From positions 1 through 18,877 of the forward strand of contig CAYZAY010000045.1 of assembly GCA_964476515.1 (NCBI GenBank): a stretch of 18,877 nt of DNA, read 5' to 3'. Source of the stretch: JASMHC01 sp964476515. Lineage in GTDB: Bacteria > Pseudomonadota > Alphaproteobacteria > Rhodobacterales > Rhodobacteraceae. Numbering within the stretch: the stretch's first letter is position 1; every line of letters starts with the position of its first letter. The position numbers were made by a program, and so were the translations under genes. A model generated the notes under the pieces. The model did no database searches, was not told where the DNA came from, and saw only the letters and a program-made list of their open reading frames with translations. Positions 1 to 7,410 of this stretch are shown piece after piece.

Positions 1-1
1 A

Positions 2-52
2 GATAACCGGGGCGAGCATTTAAGCAGATTGTTAGAACGAGCAAATCAATGA
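2..52 (+). CDS. 3' end of an unidentified upstream gene (partial)
   Basis: An open frame enters from the left edge and ends at the TGA at 50-52, giving the C-terminal residues DNRGEHLSRLLERANQ. Its stop overlaps the ATG of the next gene in an ATGA arrangement, which is typical of translationally coupled genes in one operon. That overlap is the main support, because 16 codons are too few to identify a family. By context it is probably another gene of the pseudaminic acid or surface-sugar cluster, but this is inference only. Confidence 0.45.
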   Translation, partial: DNRGEHLSRLLERANQ

Positions 53-1112
53 CAAATCCGACAATGAACATTGCAGGGCGTCTCATCGGACAAGATTACC
101 CACCGTACATAATTTGCGAACTTTCTGCGAATCATAACGGTTCGCTTGATCAGGCTCTAAAACTGGTCGATGCCGCCGCAAAAACTGGTGCCGACGCGAT
201 CAAAATTCAGACTTACAAACCTGAAACTATCACTCTGGATGCTTCAACTGAAGATTTTATGATCAGAGGCGGGCTTTGGGACGGTCGACGTCTTTTTGAT
301 CTTTACGACGAGGCGAAAACCCCCTGGGAATGGCATTTGCCATTGTTTGAACGTGCTCGTAATCATTCTGTAACGATGTTTTCATCTCCGTTTGACGCAA
401 CAGCCGTCGATCTTCTCGAAGATCTAGGCGCACCCGCCTATAAAGTCGCTAGCTTTGAATGTGTCGATCTTCCGTTGATCAAGTACATTGCCAGTACTGG
501 AAAACCGATGATCATTTCGACGGGCATGGCAGATGCCGATGAGATTTCAGAAGCAGTAGAGGCAGCGCGGGATGGCGGCTGCAATCGGCTCGCCCTGCTT
601 CTTTGTGTAAGTGGCTATCCAGCTCCAGCGTCAGATTACAATCTAGCGACAATCCCTGATATGATGAAGCGCTTCGGCGTTCCGGTCGGACTGTCCGATC
701 ACACATTAGATTCGACAACGGCAATTGCCAGCGTTGCGCTTGGCGGCGCAATTGTTGAAAAACACTTTACGCTTGATCGGACTGCGGGCGGTCCGGATGA
801 TAGCTTTTCACTGGAGCCGCCAGAGTTTACTTCACTTTGCGCATCCGCCCGAACTTCGTGGGAGTCGATCGGCAGTGTCGATTATGGCCGGAAATCGTCC
901 GAACGTTCCAACGCAAAATTCCGCCGATCTCTGTATTTTGTCCGNNNNNNNNNNNNAAGGCTGGCCATATTGTGACGATGGAAGATGTGCGGTCAGTTCG
1001 TCCTGGATTTGGAATTGCACCGAAATTTTTGGACGACATTATTGGGAAACAGCTTGCTGAAGACGTTGACGCGGCAACACCGGTAAAGTTCGACAAGTTC
1101 AAGAAATTCTAA
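49..1112 (+). CDS. pseI: Pseudaminic acid synthase (NeuB/PseI family), interrupted by a 12-N gap
   Basis: Condenses a 2,4-diacetamido-trideoxyhexose with phosphoenolpyruvate to make pseudaminic acid, a nonulosonic acid used on flagellin or surface polysaccharide; acts in the cytoplasm. The N-terminal TIM-barrel carries the family segment ELSANHNGS (about residues 24-32), and KHFTLDR followed by GPDDSFSLEP (about 240-257) favours PseI over sialic acid synthase. The last 50 or so residues form the antifreeze-like SAF domain. The start at 49 is chosen because it overlaps the upstream stop (ATGA); ATG at 64 is an alternative. A run of 12 N at 945-956 interrupts codon 299. The frame after the gap differs from the frame before it, so the run is not the true length: 7 or 10 missing bases would restore one protein of about 352-353 residues. 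Sialic acid or legionaminic acid synthase is the alternative reading. Confidence 0.85.
945..956. other. Assembly gap or masked bases (12 N) inside pseI
   Basis: Twelve undetermined bases. The upstream reading frame (ending SLYFVR) and the downstream frame (starting KAGHIVT) belong to one SAF domain but are out of register across 12 bases. A length of 1 modulo 3 would join them, most simply 7 bases, because PseI proteins usually have about two residues between these segments. Confidence 0.9.
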
Positions 1113-1252
1113 AGAGAAGCGCACAAAGGCATATTGAAGCGTCTTTTGCCAATGTGGCAGGCTATATAGCCCTAAACCGGTACGGACTTTTCGCGTTTCC
1201 CGAAACCCCTGCCCGAAAACCGTTCGAGACTATCACATTTGAACCTCGATAG
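1113..1252. other. Non-coding stretch with several inverted repeats
   Basis: I see no convincing gene here. It contains a small hairpin (TGCCA at 1147-1151 with TGGCA at 1155-1159), then a perfect 12-base palindrome GGCTATATAGCC at 1160-1171. A longer imperfect hairpin has arms 1183-1193 and 1214-1222 (a two-base bulge in the left arm) and a small inner stem-loop at 1195-1206. None is followed by a T-run, so they are not standard intrinsic terminators. Together with the broken genes beside it, the stretch looks like a remnant or recombination scar. Confidence 0.4.
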
Positions 1253-1315
1253 TCATTTGCTTGACCGCAGCTGGTCCACGTTGCTGAGAAACCAATCGTA
1301 AGTCTCACTCAGCCC
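1253..1315 (-). pseudogene. C-terminal remnant resembling GDP-L-fucose synthase / NAD-dependent epimerase
   Basis: One frame on the minus strand, different from the kdsB frame, reads GLSETYDWFLSNVDQLRSSK and then TGA at 1255-1253. The pattern TY-x-WFL-x-N near a C-terminus resembles the final helix of GDP-L-fucose synthases (Fcl/WcaG) and related GDP-sugar epimerase/reductases. Only about 20 residues remain, joined directly to the broken kdsB fragment, so it cannot be functional. The match is by recollection of the family pattern and is too short to be certain. Confidence 0.45.
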
Positions 1316-1517
1316 CGAAGTTTTGGGAAACCTGCGCAATCCGGTCGTCATCGGTGGCGACGTAGACTGCATCAATCCCAGACACCAATTGCGCCGCTTC
1401 CCACGTCATCTGGACCAGCGATTTTTGCGATCCATCCGGTAGCGTCAACATCGCCAACGGCTTGCCCGGATAGCGGGACGAGGCATAACGGGCCGGGATG
1501 ATGATGACAGTGTGCAT
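1305..1517 (-). pseudogene. kdsB: Truncated 3-deoxy-manno-octulosonate cytidylyltransferase (KdsB-like), N-terminal 70 residues only
   Basis: The intact enzyme activates a 3-deoxy-octulosonate-type sugar with CTP to give a CMP-sugar for lipopolysaccharide or capsule. The fragment begins MHTVIIIPARYASSRYPGKP, containing the family's nucleotide-binding signature (IPARYASSRYPGKPL), and continues through VATDDDRIAQVSQNFGAE, where KdsB proteins normally go on with a VVMTS-type segment. Here the frame meets TGA at 1307-1305. KdsB is normally about 250 residues, so roughly 70% is missing, and the sequence beyond the break matches a different sugar gene. No good ribosome-binding site precedes the ATG (1517-1515). 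I read it as a recombination or deletion scar; a chimeric assembly join is the alternative. Confidence 0.8.
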
Positions 1518-1655
1518 TGTTCTATTTATCGGTATCCCGATCAGAATGACCAGAGTTTTGAACTGCCCCTTGCAGACTCACATGAACCTGCGTATATGGC
1601 CCTCAACAGCGGCGCGCTGGACCGGAAACGGATCAACGCTCCACCGGGAAATACC
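1518..1655. other. Leader / intergenic region upstream of rimP
   Basis: About 140 bases between the divergent kdsB fragment and the rimP leader hairpin. It holds the candidate promoter at 1570-1598. One plus-strand frame stays open through it, but it runs through the hairpin and has no start signal or recognisable protein pattern, so I do not call a gene. Confidence 0.5.
1570..1598 (+). promoter_or_regulatory. Candidate sigma-70 promoter for the rimP-nusA-ylxR-infB operon
   Basis: TTGCAG at 1570-1575 and TATATG at 1593-1598 are separated by exactly 17 bases. The -35 keeps the TTG core and the -10 matches four of six consensus positions. Transcription would start near 1605, about 100 bases before rimP, which places the hairpin at 1656-1679 in the leader RNA. 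The assignment is by pattern only. Confidence 0.4.
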
Positions 1656-1679
1656 AACGGGCCGCGGGCCCGTTTTTTT
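1656..1679 (+). terminator. Intrinsic terminator-like hairpin in the rimP leader
   Basis: ACGGGCC at 1657-1663 pairs with GGCCCGT at 1667-1673 around the 3-base loop GCG; an outer A-T pair may extend the stem to eight base pairs. A run of T follows to 1679. It has all the marks of a Rho-independent terminator on the plus strand. It lies between the only visible promoter candidate and the rimP start at 1709, so it could attenuate the operon or be the leftover terminator of a lost upstream gene. Confidence 0.8.
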
Positions 1680-1708
1680 GTGCCTGCACCCAAGAATGAA
1701 CGAACGAT

Positions 1709-2305
1709 ATGACAAACGACCTGATAGCAAAGGCAGCTATTGACCGCCGACTAGCTGAGATCATCACTCCTGTGATTGAGGATCTCGGATTTGAACTGGT
1801 GCGCATCCGCTTGATGAGCGGCAAGGCGACTACGCTGCAGATTATGGCTGAAAAACCCGAAGGTGGCATCGAAGTGGATGACTGCGCGGCGATTTCGACT
1901 GCTGTAAGTGCGGTTCTCGATGTTGAGGATCCGATTCTTGATGCCTACGCGCTTGAGGTGTCATCGCCCGGGATTGACCGGCCTTTGACCCGTCTCAAGG
2001 ATTTCGACATGTGGGTCGGATACGAGACGAAGATTGAAACGACCGAGCTGATTGACGGCCGTCGCCGCTTTAAGGGGCAGATCGCCGGAACCGAGGATGA
2101 CGAAGTTTTGGTCACCATCGAAGAGCTTGGTGAAGACGTGACTATCGGGCTTAAGTTCGAATGGCTTGAAGATGCCAAGTTGGTTCTAACCGATGAATTG
2201 ATCCGTGATGTGCTGCGCGCCCGTAAGGATGCCGGCGACGTGGATGAAAAACAGTTTGATGAGATTGAGACCGTCCTGGACGGTGAAGATGAAGGATCGG
2301 CCTAA
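1709..2305 (+). CDS. rimP: Ribosome maturation factor RimP
   Basis: RimP binds the free 30S subunit and helps its assembly. The 198-residue protein has the usual two-domain layout: an N-terminal alpha/beta domain ending in the family signature LEVSSPGIDRPL (residues 82-93), then an SH3-like beta domain (about 95-160). An acidic tail (about 171-198) extends it beyond the roughly 150-residue E. coli form, which is common in alphaproteobacteria. It is the first gene of the operon and ends 24 bases before nusA. The ATG at 1709 has no strong Shine-Dalgarno sequence, only an A-rich purine stretch. The start is supported by the N-terminal pattern (helix leading into ITPVIEDLGFELV). Confidence 0.95.
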   Translation: MTNDLIAKAAIDRRLAEIITPVIEDLGFELVRIRLMSGKATTLQIMAEKPEGGIEVDDCAAISTAVSAVLDVEDPILDAYALEVSSPGIDRPLTRLKDFDMWVGYETKIETTELIDGRRRFKGQIAGTEDDEVLVTIEELGEDVTIGLKFEWLEDAKLVLTDELIRDVLRARKDAGDVDEKQFDEIETVLDGEDEGSA

Positions 2306-2329
2306 GGGCCTTTTAGCGAGGAAATAGAG

Positions 2330-3958
2330 ATGGCAATTACCTCTGCAAACCAGCTTGAGCTGCTACAGACAGCCGAAGCCGTTGCACGCGAGAAAATGAT
2401 CGACCCGAACTTGGTCGTGGAAGCGATGGAAGAATCGCTCGCCCGCGCTGCCAAGTCGCGTTACGGATCGGAAATGGACATCCGCGTGTCGATCGACCGT
2501 AAAACCGGTAAAGCGACATTCACCCGCGTTCGCACAGTGGTCGAAGATGAAGAGCTTGAGAATTATCAGGCTGAGTTCACCGTTGAGCAAGCCAAACAGT
2601 ACATGGAAAACCCATCTGTTGGCGACGCCTTCACCGAGGAAGTTCCTCCGGTAGAGCTGGGCCGGATCGCGGCGCAATCGGCCAAGCAGGTTATCTTGCA
2701 GAAGGTTCGTGAAGCTGAGCGTGATCGTCAGTACGAAGAATTCATTGATCGCGAAGGCACCATCATCAACGGCGTTGTTAAGCGCGAAGAATACGGCAAC
2801 GTGATTGTCGATGTGGGTCGTGGTGAAGCCATCCTGCGCCGCAACGAAAAGATTGGCCGCGAAAGCCACCGTCCGAATGATCGCGTTCGTGCCTTCATCA
2901 AGGAAGTGCGCCGCGAAACCCGTGGACCACAGATCTTCCTAAGCCGGACAGCGCCAGAATTCATGGCCGAGCTGTTCAAAATGGAAGTGCCTGAGATTTA
3001 CGACGGTATCATCGAGATCAAAGCCGTTGCCCGTGACCCGGGTTCGCGAGCGAAGATCGCCGTAATTTCCTATGACGGCGGTATTGATCCAGTTGGTGCC
3101 TGTGTCGGTATGCGCGGTAGCCGTGTTCAGGCTGTTGTGAACGAGCTTCAGGGCGAAAAAATCGACATCATTCCTTGGAATGAAGATCAGCCGACATTCC
3201 TAGTGAATGCGCTTCAGCCTGCTGAAGTTTCCAAGGTTGTTCTAGACGAAGAAGCCGGCAAAATCGAAGTTGTTGTTCCTGATGAACAGCTGTCGTTGGC
3301 AATTGGCCGTCGTGGTCAGAACGTGCGTCTGGCGTCTCAGCTGACGAACCTAGATATCGACATCATCACCGAACAGGAAGATTCAATCCGTCGCCAGAAA
3401 GAGTTTGAAGAGCGCACAGCGTTGTTCATGGCCGCTCTGGATCTTGACGAGTTCTTCGCTCAGTTGCTGGTTGCCGAAGGGTTTACCAACCTTGAAGAAG
3501 TCGCTTACGTCGAAGCTGAAGAGCTTCTGTCGATTGACGGTGTTGACGAAGGTACAGCGTCCGAACTTCAGGCGCGTGCGCGTGACGTTCTGGAAGAACG
3601 TGCACGTCGGGCTATCGAAGCTGCTCAGGCAATGGGCGTCGAGGCGAGCCTGTTTGATTTCGAAGGTTTGACACCTGAGATGATCGTTGCGCTAGCTGAA
3701 GACGACGTGAAGTCGTTGGAAGATTTCGCAACCTGTGCTGACTGGGAACTGGCGGGTGGCTGGACCACTGTCGAAGGACAGCGTGTAAAAGATGACGGTA
3801 TTCTTGAACCGTTTGGTATGTCGCTTGAAGAAGCGCAAATCCTTGTCATGAACGCCCGCATTCAGCTGGGCTGGGTAGATCCTGAAGAGCTTGCCGCACA
3901 AGAGGAAGAAGGCGAAGAGCTTGAAGGCGACGAAACCGAGGAGGGCGCCGAGGTCTAA
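2330..3958 (+). CDS. nusA: Transcription termination/antitermination factor NusA
   Basis: NusA binds RNA polymerase and nascent RNA, modulating pausing, intrinsic termination and antitermination. The 542 residues show, in order, the N-terminal polymerase-binding domain (1-130), an S1 domain (about 138-205), and two KH domains, with the GMRG loop at 260-263 and IGRRGQNVRLAS at 325-336. Two C-terminal helical repeat domains follow (about 370-430 and 440-515). The protein ends in a strongly acidic tail (about 517-542), as in other alphaproteobacteria. A Shine-Dalgarno sequence GAGGA (2318-2322) precedes the ATG. NusA acts on terminators, so the hairpin in its own operon leader (1656-1679) is a plausible point of autoregulation; that is inference. 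Confidence 0.97.
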   Translation: MAITSANQLELLQTAEAVAREKMIDPNLVVEAMEESLARAAKSRYGSEMDIRVSIDRKTGKATFTRVRTVVEDEELENYQAEFTVEQAKQYMENPSVGDAFTEEVPPVELGRIAAQSAKQVILQKVREAERDRQYEEFIDREGTIINGVVKREEYGNVIVDVGRGEAILRRNEKIGRESHRPNDRVRAFIKEVRRETRGPQIFLSRTAPEFMAELFKMEVPEIYDGIIEIKAVARDPGSRAKIAVISYDGGIDPVGACVGMRGSRVQAVVNELQGEKIDIIPWNEDQPTFLVNALQPAEVSKVVLDEEAGKIEVVVPDEQLSLAIGRRGQNVRLASQLTNLDIDIITEQEDSIRRQKEFEERTALFMAALDLDEFFAQLLVAEGFTNLEEVAYVEAEELLSIDGVDEGTASELQARARDVLEERARRAIEAAQAMGVEASLFDFEGLTPEMIVALAEDDVKSLEDFATCADWELAGGWTTVEGQRVKDDGILEPFGMSLEEAQILVMNARIQLGWVDPEELAAQEEEGEELEGDETEEGAEV

Positions 3959-3979
3959 TCGGCCTTGGCGGGGTCCAAC

Positions 3980-4600
3980 ATGGCGCGCGGTAACAAAACC
4001 GGCGGAAGTTCGGGTGATCCGGAACGCAAATGCATCGTCACTGGCGATGTACAGCCTCAGCTTGGGCTAATCCGTTTCGTTGTCGGCCCGGACAACCAGA
4101 TCGTAGCAGACATCCTTGGCAAATTGCCGGGTCGTGGGATTTGGGTAAGTGCCAATCGCGCAGCACTTGGCGAAGCAATTCAGAACGGCCTGTTCTCAAA
4201 AGCAGCCCGACAGAAGGTAACGGTGCCTGAAGGAATGATTCAGGATATCGAGACACAACTCGCGCGGCGGACCGTCGATCTTATTTCAATGGCCCGCAAA
4301 GGCGGAACTTCTGTCGCGGGCTACGAAAAGGTCAAGGACTGGCTGATCAAGGACTATGCGGATGTGCTGATCCAATCTTCGGACGGTTCTGAACGCGGAA
4401 AATCGAAATTGAGCACCCCTTATGGCGGTGTTTTTATTGGCTGGCTGACCTCAGATGAGCTGGGATTGGCTTTTGGCCGACAAACTGTGATACATGCGGC
4501 GCTTGCCTCTGGCGGACTCACGTCTCGTATTGTAGAGGAAGCGCAACGTCTTAAAGGCGTTCGCGGATATGACGGCGCCAAGGGGCGTCGGAAAGGGTAA
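3980..4600 (+). CDS. ylxR: YlxR-type RNA-binding protein (DUF448) with C-terminal L7Ae-like domain
   Basis: The N-terminal half is the YlxR/DUF448 domain: RKCIVTG (16-22), LIRFVVGPD (30-38) and the basic loop GKLPGRGIWVSA (47-58). The C-terminal half (about 95-190, starting LISMARKGGTSVAGYEKV) resembles an L7Ae/ribosomal L30e-type RNA-binding fold, a fusion usual in alphaproteobacteria; the Bacillus YlxR lacks it. The tail is basic (KGRRKG). The role is not settled; in other bacteria YlxR is linked to RNase P and nucleoid functions. The chosen start is ATG at 3980, with GGCGGGG (3967-3973) seven bases upstream. A TTG at 3965 is in frame but would place the ribosome-binding site inside the gene. 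Stop is nine bases before infB. Confidence 0.9.
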   Translation: MARGNKTGGSSGDPERKCIVTGDVQPQLGLIRFVVGPDNQIVADILGKLPGRGIWVSANRAALGEAIQNGLFSKAARQKVTVPEGMIQDIETQLARRTVDLISMARKGGTSVAGYEKVKDWLIKDYADVLIQSSDGSERGKSKLSTPYGGVFIGWLTSDELGLAFGRQTVIHAALASGGLTSRIVEEAQRLKGVRGYDGAKGRRKG

Positions 4601-4609
4601 GTAAGCTTT

Positions 4610-7129
4610 ATGAGCGATAACGACGGCAAAAAACCACTAGGTCTTCGTGGCGGTCCACGTTCCGGCAATGTGAAGCAGAGCTTCAGCCATGGGCGCACGA
4701 AAAGTGTTGTTGTGGAAACCAAGCGCAAGCGCGTTGTAGTGCCAAAACCTGGTGCGGCTGGTGCAGCTGGCCCAAAACCTTCGGGTGCGAAGCCTTCCAG
4801 AGGTGCCGAATCGAAACGTCCGGCAGGGATTTCCGATGCGGAAATGGAACGCCGGATGAAGGCGCTTCAGGCTGCGAAAATTCGCGAAGTTGAAGAAGCC
4901 AAAAACCGAGAAGCCCAAGAAAAATCCCGCGCTGAAGAGCGTGAGCGTCGCCGTGCCGAGCAAGAAGCTAAAGAGCGCGAGCAACGCGAAGTTGAAGAAG
5001 CGTCTAAGCGCAAAGCTGATGAAGAAGAGCGCGCCAAGCGTGAAGCTGAAGAAGCAGCGACCCGCAAGGCTGCAGAAGCCGCAGCTGCAAAGGCCGCGCC
5101 TGCACCTAAGGCAGAAGTTCAGCGCGAAGCACCGCGCGGTGGTGGTAAGCCAGCGCCTGCAGCGACTCCGCGTAAGAAAGAACGTGACGATGCCAATCGT
5201 AACAACCGCAACAAGGGTCGTGATGATGGCCGCCGTTCTGGCAAGCTGACACTGAACCAAGCGTTGTCTGGTGGTGGCGGACGTCAGAAATCCATGGCCG
5301 CAATGAAGCGTAAGCAAGAGCGCGCGCGTCAAAAAGCAATGGGTGGCACGCAAGAGCGTGAAAAGATCATTCGTGACGTTCAGTTGCCCGAGGCAATCAT
5401 GGTCGGCGAGCTTGCTAACCGTATGGCCGAGCGTGTTGCTGATGTGGTCAAATCGCTGATGCAGATGGGCATGATGGTGACGCAGAACCAAACCATCGAC
5501 GCAGATACTGCGGAACTTATCATTGAAGAGTTCGGCCACAAGATCGTGCGTGTTTCTGATGCAGACGTTGAAGATGTTATTCAGCAGGAAGAAGATCAAG
5601 ACGACGATCTCAAACCACGTCCTCCAGTCATTACGATCATGGGCCACGTTGACCACGGTAAGACATCACTGCTGGACGCTATTCGTGACGCAAAAGTCGT
5701 GGCTGGCGAAGCTGGCGGAATTACGCAGCACATCGGTGCCTATCAGGTAACCAATGATGACGGCGTAACGCTGAGCTTCCTCGACACGCCGGGCCACGCT
5801 GCCTTTACTTCGATGCGCTCACGAGGTGCTCAGGTGACGGACATCGTTGTTCTGGTTGTTGCAGCCGACGATTCGGTCATGCCGCAAACCGTTGAAGCGA
5901 TTAACCATGCGAAAGCTGCAGGCGTTCCAATGATCGTTGCGATCAACAAGATCGACCGTCCTGGTGCTGATCCGAACAAGGTTCGCGCAGAGCTGTTGCA
6001 GCACGAAGTGATCGTTGAACAGATGTCTGGTGAAGTTCAGGATGTCGAAGTTTCGGCCATCACGGGTCAGGGTCTTGATGAACTGCTTGAAGCCATCGCG
6101 CTGCAGGCGGAAATTCTTGAACTGAAAGCTAACCCGGATCGCTCTGCGACGGGTGCGGTGATCGAAGCCCAGCTTGACGTTGGTCGTGGTCCTGTTGCGA
6201 CTGTTCTTGTTCAGAACGGTACGCTTCGTCAGGGCGACATCTTTGTTGTGGGTGAACAGCACGGTAAGGTCCGTGCGCTGATCAACGACAAAGGCGAGCG
6301 CGTAAAAGAGGCTGGTCCGTCGGTTCCGGTTGAAGTTTTGGGTCTGAACGGAACGCCGGAAGCCGGTGACGTTTTGAACGTGACCGAAACAGATGCTCAG
6401 GCGCGTGAAATTGCTGAATACCGTGCAAACGTGTCGAAAGAGAAACGTGCTGCGGCTGGTGCTGCGACCACTCTTGAGCAGCTGATGCAAAAAGCCAAGG
6501 AAGACGAAAACGTCACCGAAATGCCAATTCTGGTCAAGGCAGACGTTCAGGGTTCCGCAGAAGCTATCGTTCAGGCGATGGAAAAGATCGGCAACGACGA
6601 AGTCCGTGTACGGGTTCTTCACTCGGGTGTTGGCGCGATTACCGAAACAGATATCGGTCTTGCGGAAGCGTCAGGTGCCCCTGTGTTTGGCTTTAACGTC
6701 CGTGCAAACGCATCGGCCCGTAATTCAGCCAACCAGAAAAGCGTCGAAGTTCGCTATTACAGCGTGATCTACGACCTTGTGGATGATGTAAAAGCAGCGG
6801 CTTCGGGTCTGCTGTCTGCTGAAATCCGCGAGAAGTTCATCGGTTACGCCGAGATCAAAGAGGTCTTCAAGGTTTCGGGTGTTGGCAAAGTTGCTGGCTG
6901 TCTGGTCACCGAAGGCGTTGCCCGTCGTTCGGCTGGCGTTCGCTTGCTACGTGACAACGTTGTGATCCACGAAGGTACGCTTAAAACACTGAAGCGCTTC
7001 AAGGACGAAGTCGCAGAAGTTCAGTCTGGTCAGGAATGCGGTATGGCGTTTGAAAACTACGATGACATTCGCGCAGCCGACGTGATCGAAATCTTCGAGC
7101 GCGAAGAGATCGAGCGTAACCTAGACTAA
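4610..7129 (+). CDS. infB: Translation initiation factor IF-2
   Basis: IF-2 is the GTPase that brings initiator fMet-tRNA to the 30S subunit and promotes 50S joining. Length is 839 residues. The N-terminal part (about 76-250) is a long, highly charged Glu/Arg/Lys/Ala coiled-coil region; the IF-2 N domain follows (about 254-315). The GTPase domain carries G1 GHVDHGKT (345-352), G3 DTPGH (392-396), G4 NKID (446-449) and G5 SAITG (482-486), all intact. Domains II, III and the fMet-tRNA-binding C-terminal domain complete it, ending EIFEREEIERNLD. It is the last gene of the rimP operon and is followed by a hairpin terminator 22 bases downstream. The ATG at 4610 has only a weak purine stretch ahead; internal in-frame starts, known in E. 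coli infB, were not assigned. Confidence 0.97.
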   Translation: MSDNDGKKPLGLRGGPRSGNVKQSFSHGRTKSVVVETKRKRVVVPKPGAAGAAGPKPSGAKPSRGAESKRPAGISDAEMERRMKALQAAKIREVEEAKNREAQEKSRAEERERRRAEQEAKEREQREVEEASKRKADEEERAKREAEEAATRKAAEAAAAKAAPAPKAEVQREAPRGGGKPAPAATPRKKERDDANRNNRNKGRDDGRRSGKLTLNQALSGGGGRQKSMAAMKRKQERARQKAMGGTQEREKIIRDVQLPEAIMVGELANRMAERVADVVKSLMQMGMMVTQNQTIDADTAELIIEEFGHKIVRVSDADVEDVIQQEEDQDDDLKPRPPVITIMGHVDHGKTSLLDAIRDAKVVAGEAGGITQHIGAYQVTNDDGVTLSFLDTPGHAAFTSMRSRGAQVTDIVVLVVAADDSVMPQTVEAINHAKAAGVPMIVAINKIDRPGADPNKVRAELLQHEVIVEQMSGEVQDVEVSAITGQGLDELLEAIALQAEILELKANPDRSATGAVIEAQLDVGRGPVATVLVQNGTLRQGDIFVVGEQHGKVRALINDKGERVKEAGPSVPVEVLGLNGTPEAGDVLNVTETDAQAREIAEYRANVSKEKRAAAGAATTLEQLMQKAKEDENVTEMPILVKADVQGSAEAIVQAMEKIGNDEVRVRVLHSGVGAITETDIGLAEASGAPVFGFNVRANASARNSANQKSVEVRYYSVIYDLVDDVKAAASGLLSAEIREKFIGYAEIKEVFKVSGVGKVAGCLVTEGVARRSAGVRLLRDNVVIHEGTLKTLKRFKDEVAEVQSGQECGMAFENYDDIRAADVIEIFEREEIERNLD

Positions 7130-7150
7130 GGTCCAACACACACTCAGAAT

Positions 7151-7184
7151 AAAAAAGGGCGCCCAAACCAAGGCACCCTTTTTT
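7151..7184. terminator. Shared bidirectional terminator between infB and the convergent small gene
   Basis: The arms are 7151-7163 and 7172-7184, each with three G-C pairs flanked by six A-T pairs and three inner pairs around an 8-base loop. On the plus strand there is one C-A mismatch (7160/7175); on the minus strand the same position becomes a G-U pair, giving 13 continuous pairs. Both strands have a T-run on the 3' side, so it can stop transcription from infB and from the minus-strand gene at 7223-7348. Confidence 0.85.
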
Positions 7185-7222
7185 GTGAGTGATGTCTAAG
7201 CCGTCCCCAAACGGCAAATTCT

Positions 7223-7348
7223 TTACGAGACCGGCGCGCCCACATAGATGCGATCGCCGATACGTACGGCGATGTGGCCGTTGTCAAAAGTGCGAACAAG
7301 AATGCCCTGCACCATTGCCCGGCTACCGGTGATGATTGTCTTGAGCAT
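7223..7348 (-). CDS. Small conserved-looking protein of 41 residues, function unknown
   Basis: The frame begins MLKTIITGSRAMVQGILV, continues through an RIGDRIYVG segment and ends GAPVS before TAA at 7225-7223. A good ribosome-binding site (GAGG, five bases before the ATG) precedes it. The gene ends just before the terminator at 7151-7184, which forms its best stem on this strand. The alternating hydrophobic residues and glycines suggest a small beta-rich (SH3-barrel-like) fold; there is no signal peptide or membrane segment. I seem to recall similar short proteins in Rhodobacterales, but cannot name a family or function. It lies downstream of mutT, separated by 142 bases with a possible weak terminator, so it may have its own promoter. 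Confidence 0.65.
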   Translation of the reverse strand: MLKTIITGSRAMVQGILVRTFDNGHIAVRIGDRIYVGAPVS

Positions 7349-7410
7349 GAAAGCCTCAACCTTTTACGTCCACCTTGAATACAAAGCGAACTTACCCCCC
7401 AAAATAAGAA

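Noticed and set aside
1218..1234. GTTCGAGAC resembling a tRNA T-arm
   Set aside because: No matching acceptor, anticodon or D arms could be found around it on either strand.
1512..1712. Plus-strand open frame of 66 codons whose TGA overlaps the rimP ATG (ATGA)
   Set aside because: It runs straight through the terminator hairpin at 1656-1679, has no start signal and an unrecognised composition; the ATGA overlap is probably chance.
3965..3979. TTG start for ylxR, adding five residues
   Set aside because: The purine-rich GGCGGGG just after it is correctly spaced as the ribosome-binding site for ATG 3980, and the extra residues are not typical of the family.
4637..5656. Long open frame (339 codons) antisense to infB
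   Set aside because: It mirrors the Glu/Lys/Arg/Ala-rich, biased codons of the IF-2 N-terminal region; the translation is a Phe/Leu/Cys/Arg-rich artefact with no family pattern, and infB is certain.
5819..6622. Open frame (267 codons) antisense to the infB GTPase region
   Set aside because: It lies wholly inside conserved infB codons and has no ribosome-binding site or recognisable domain.
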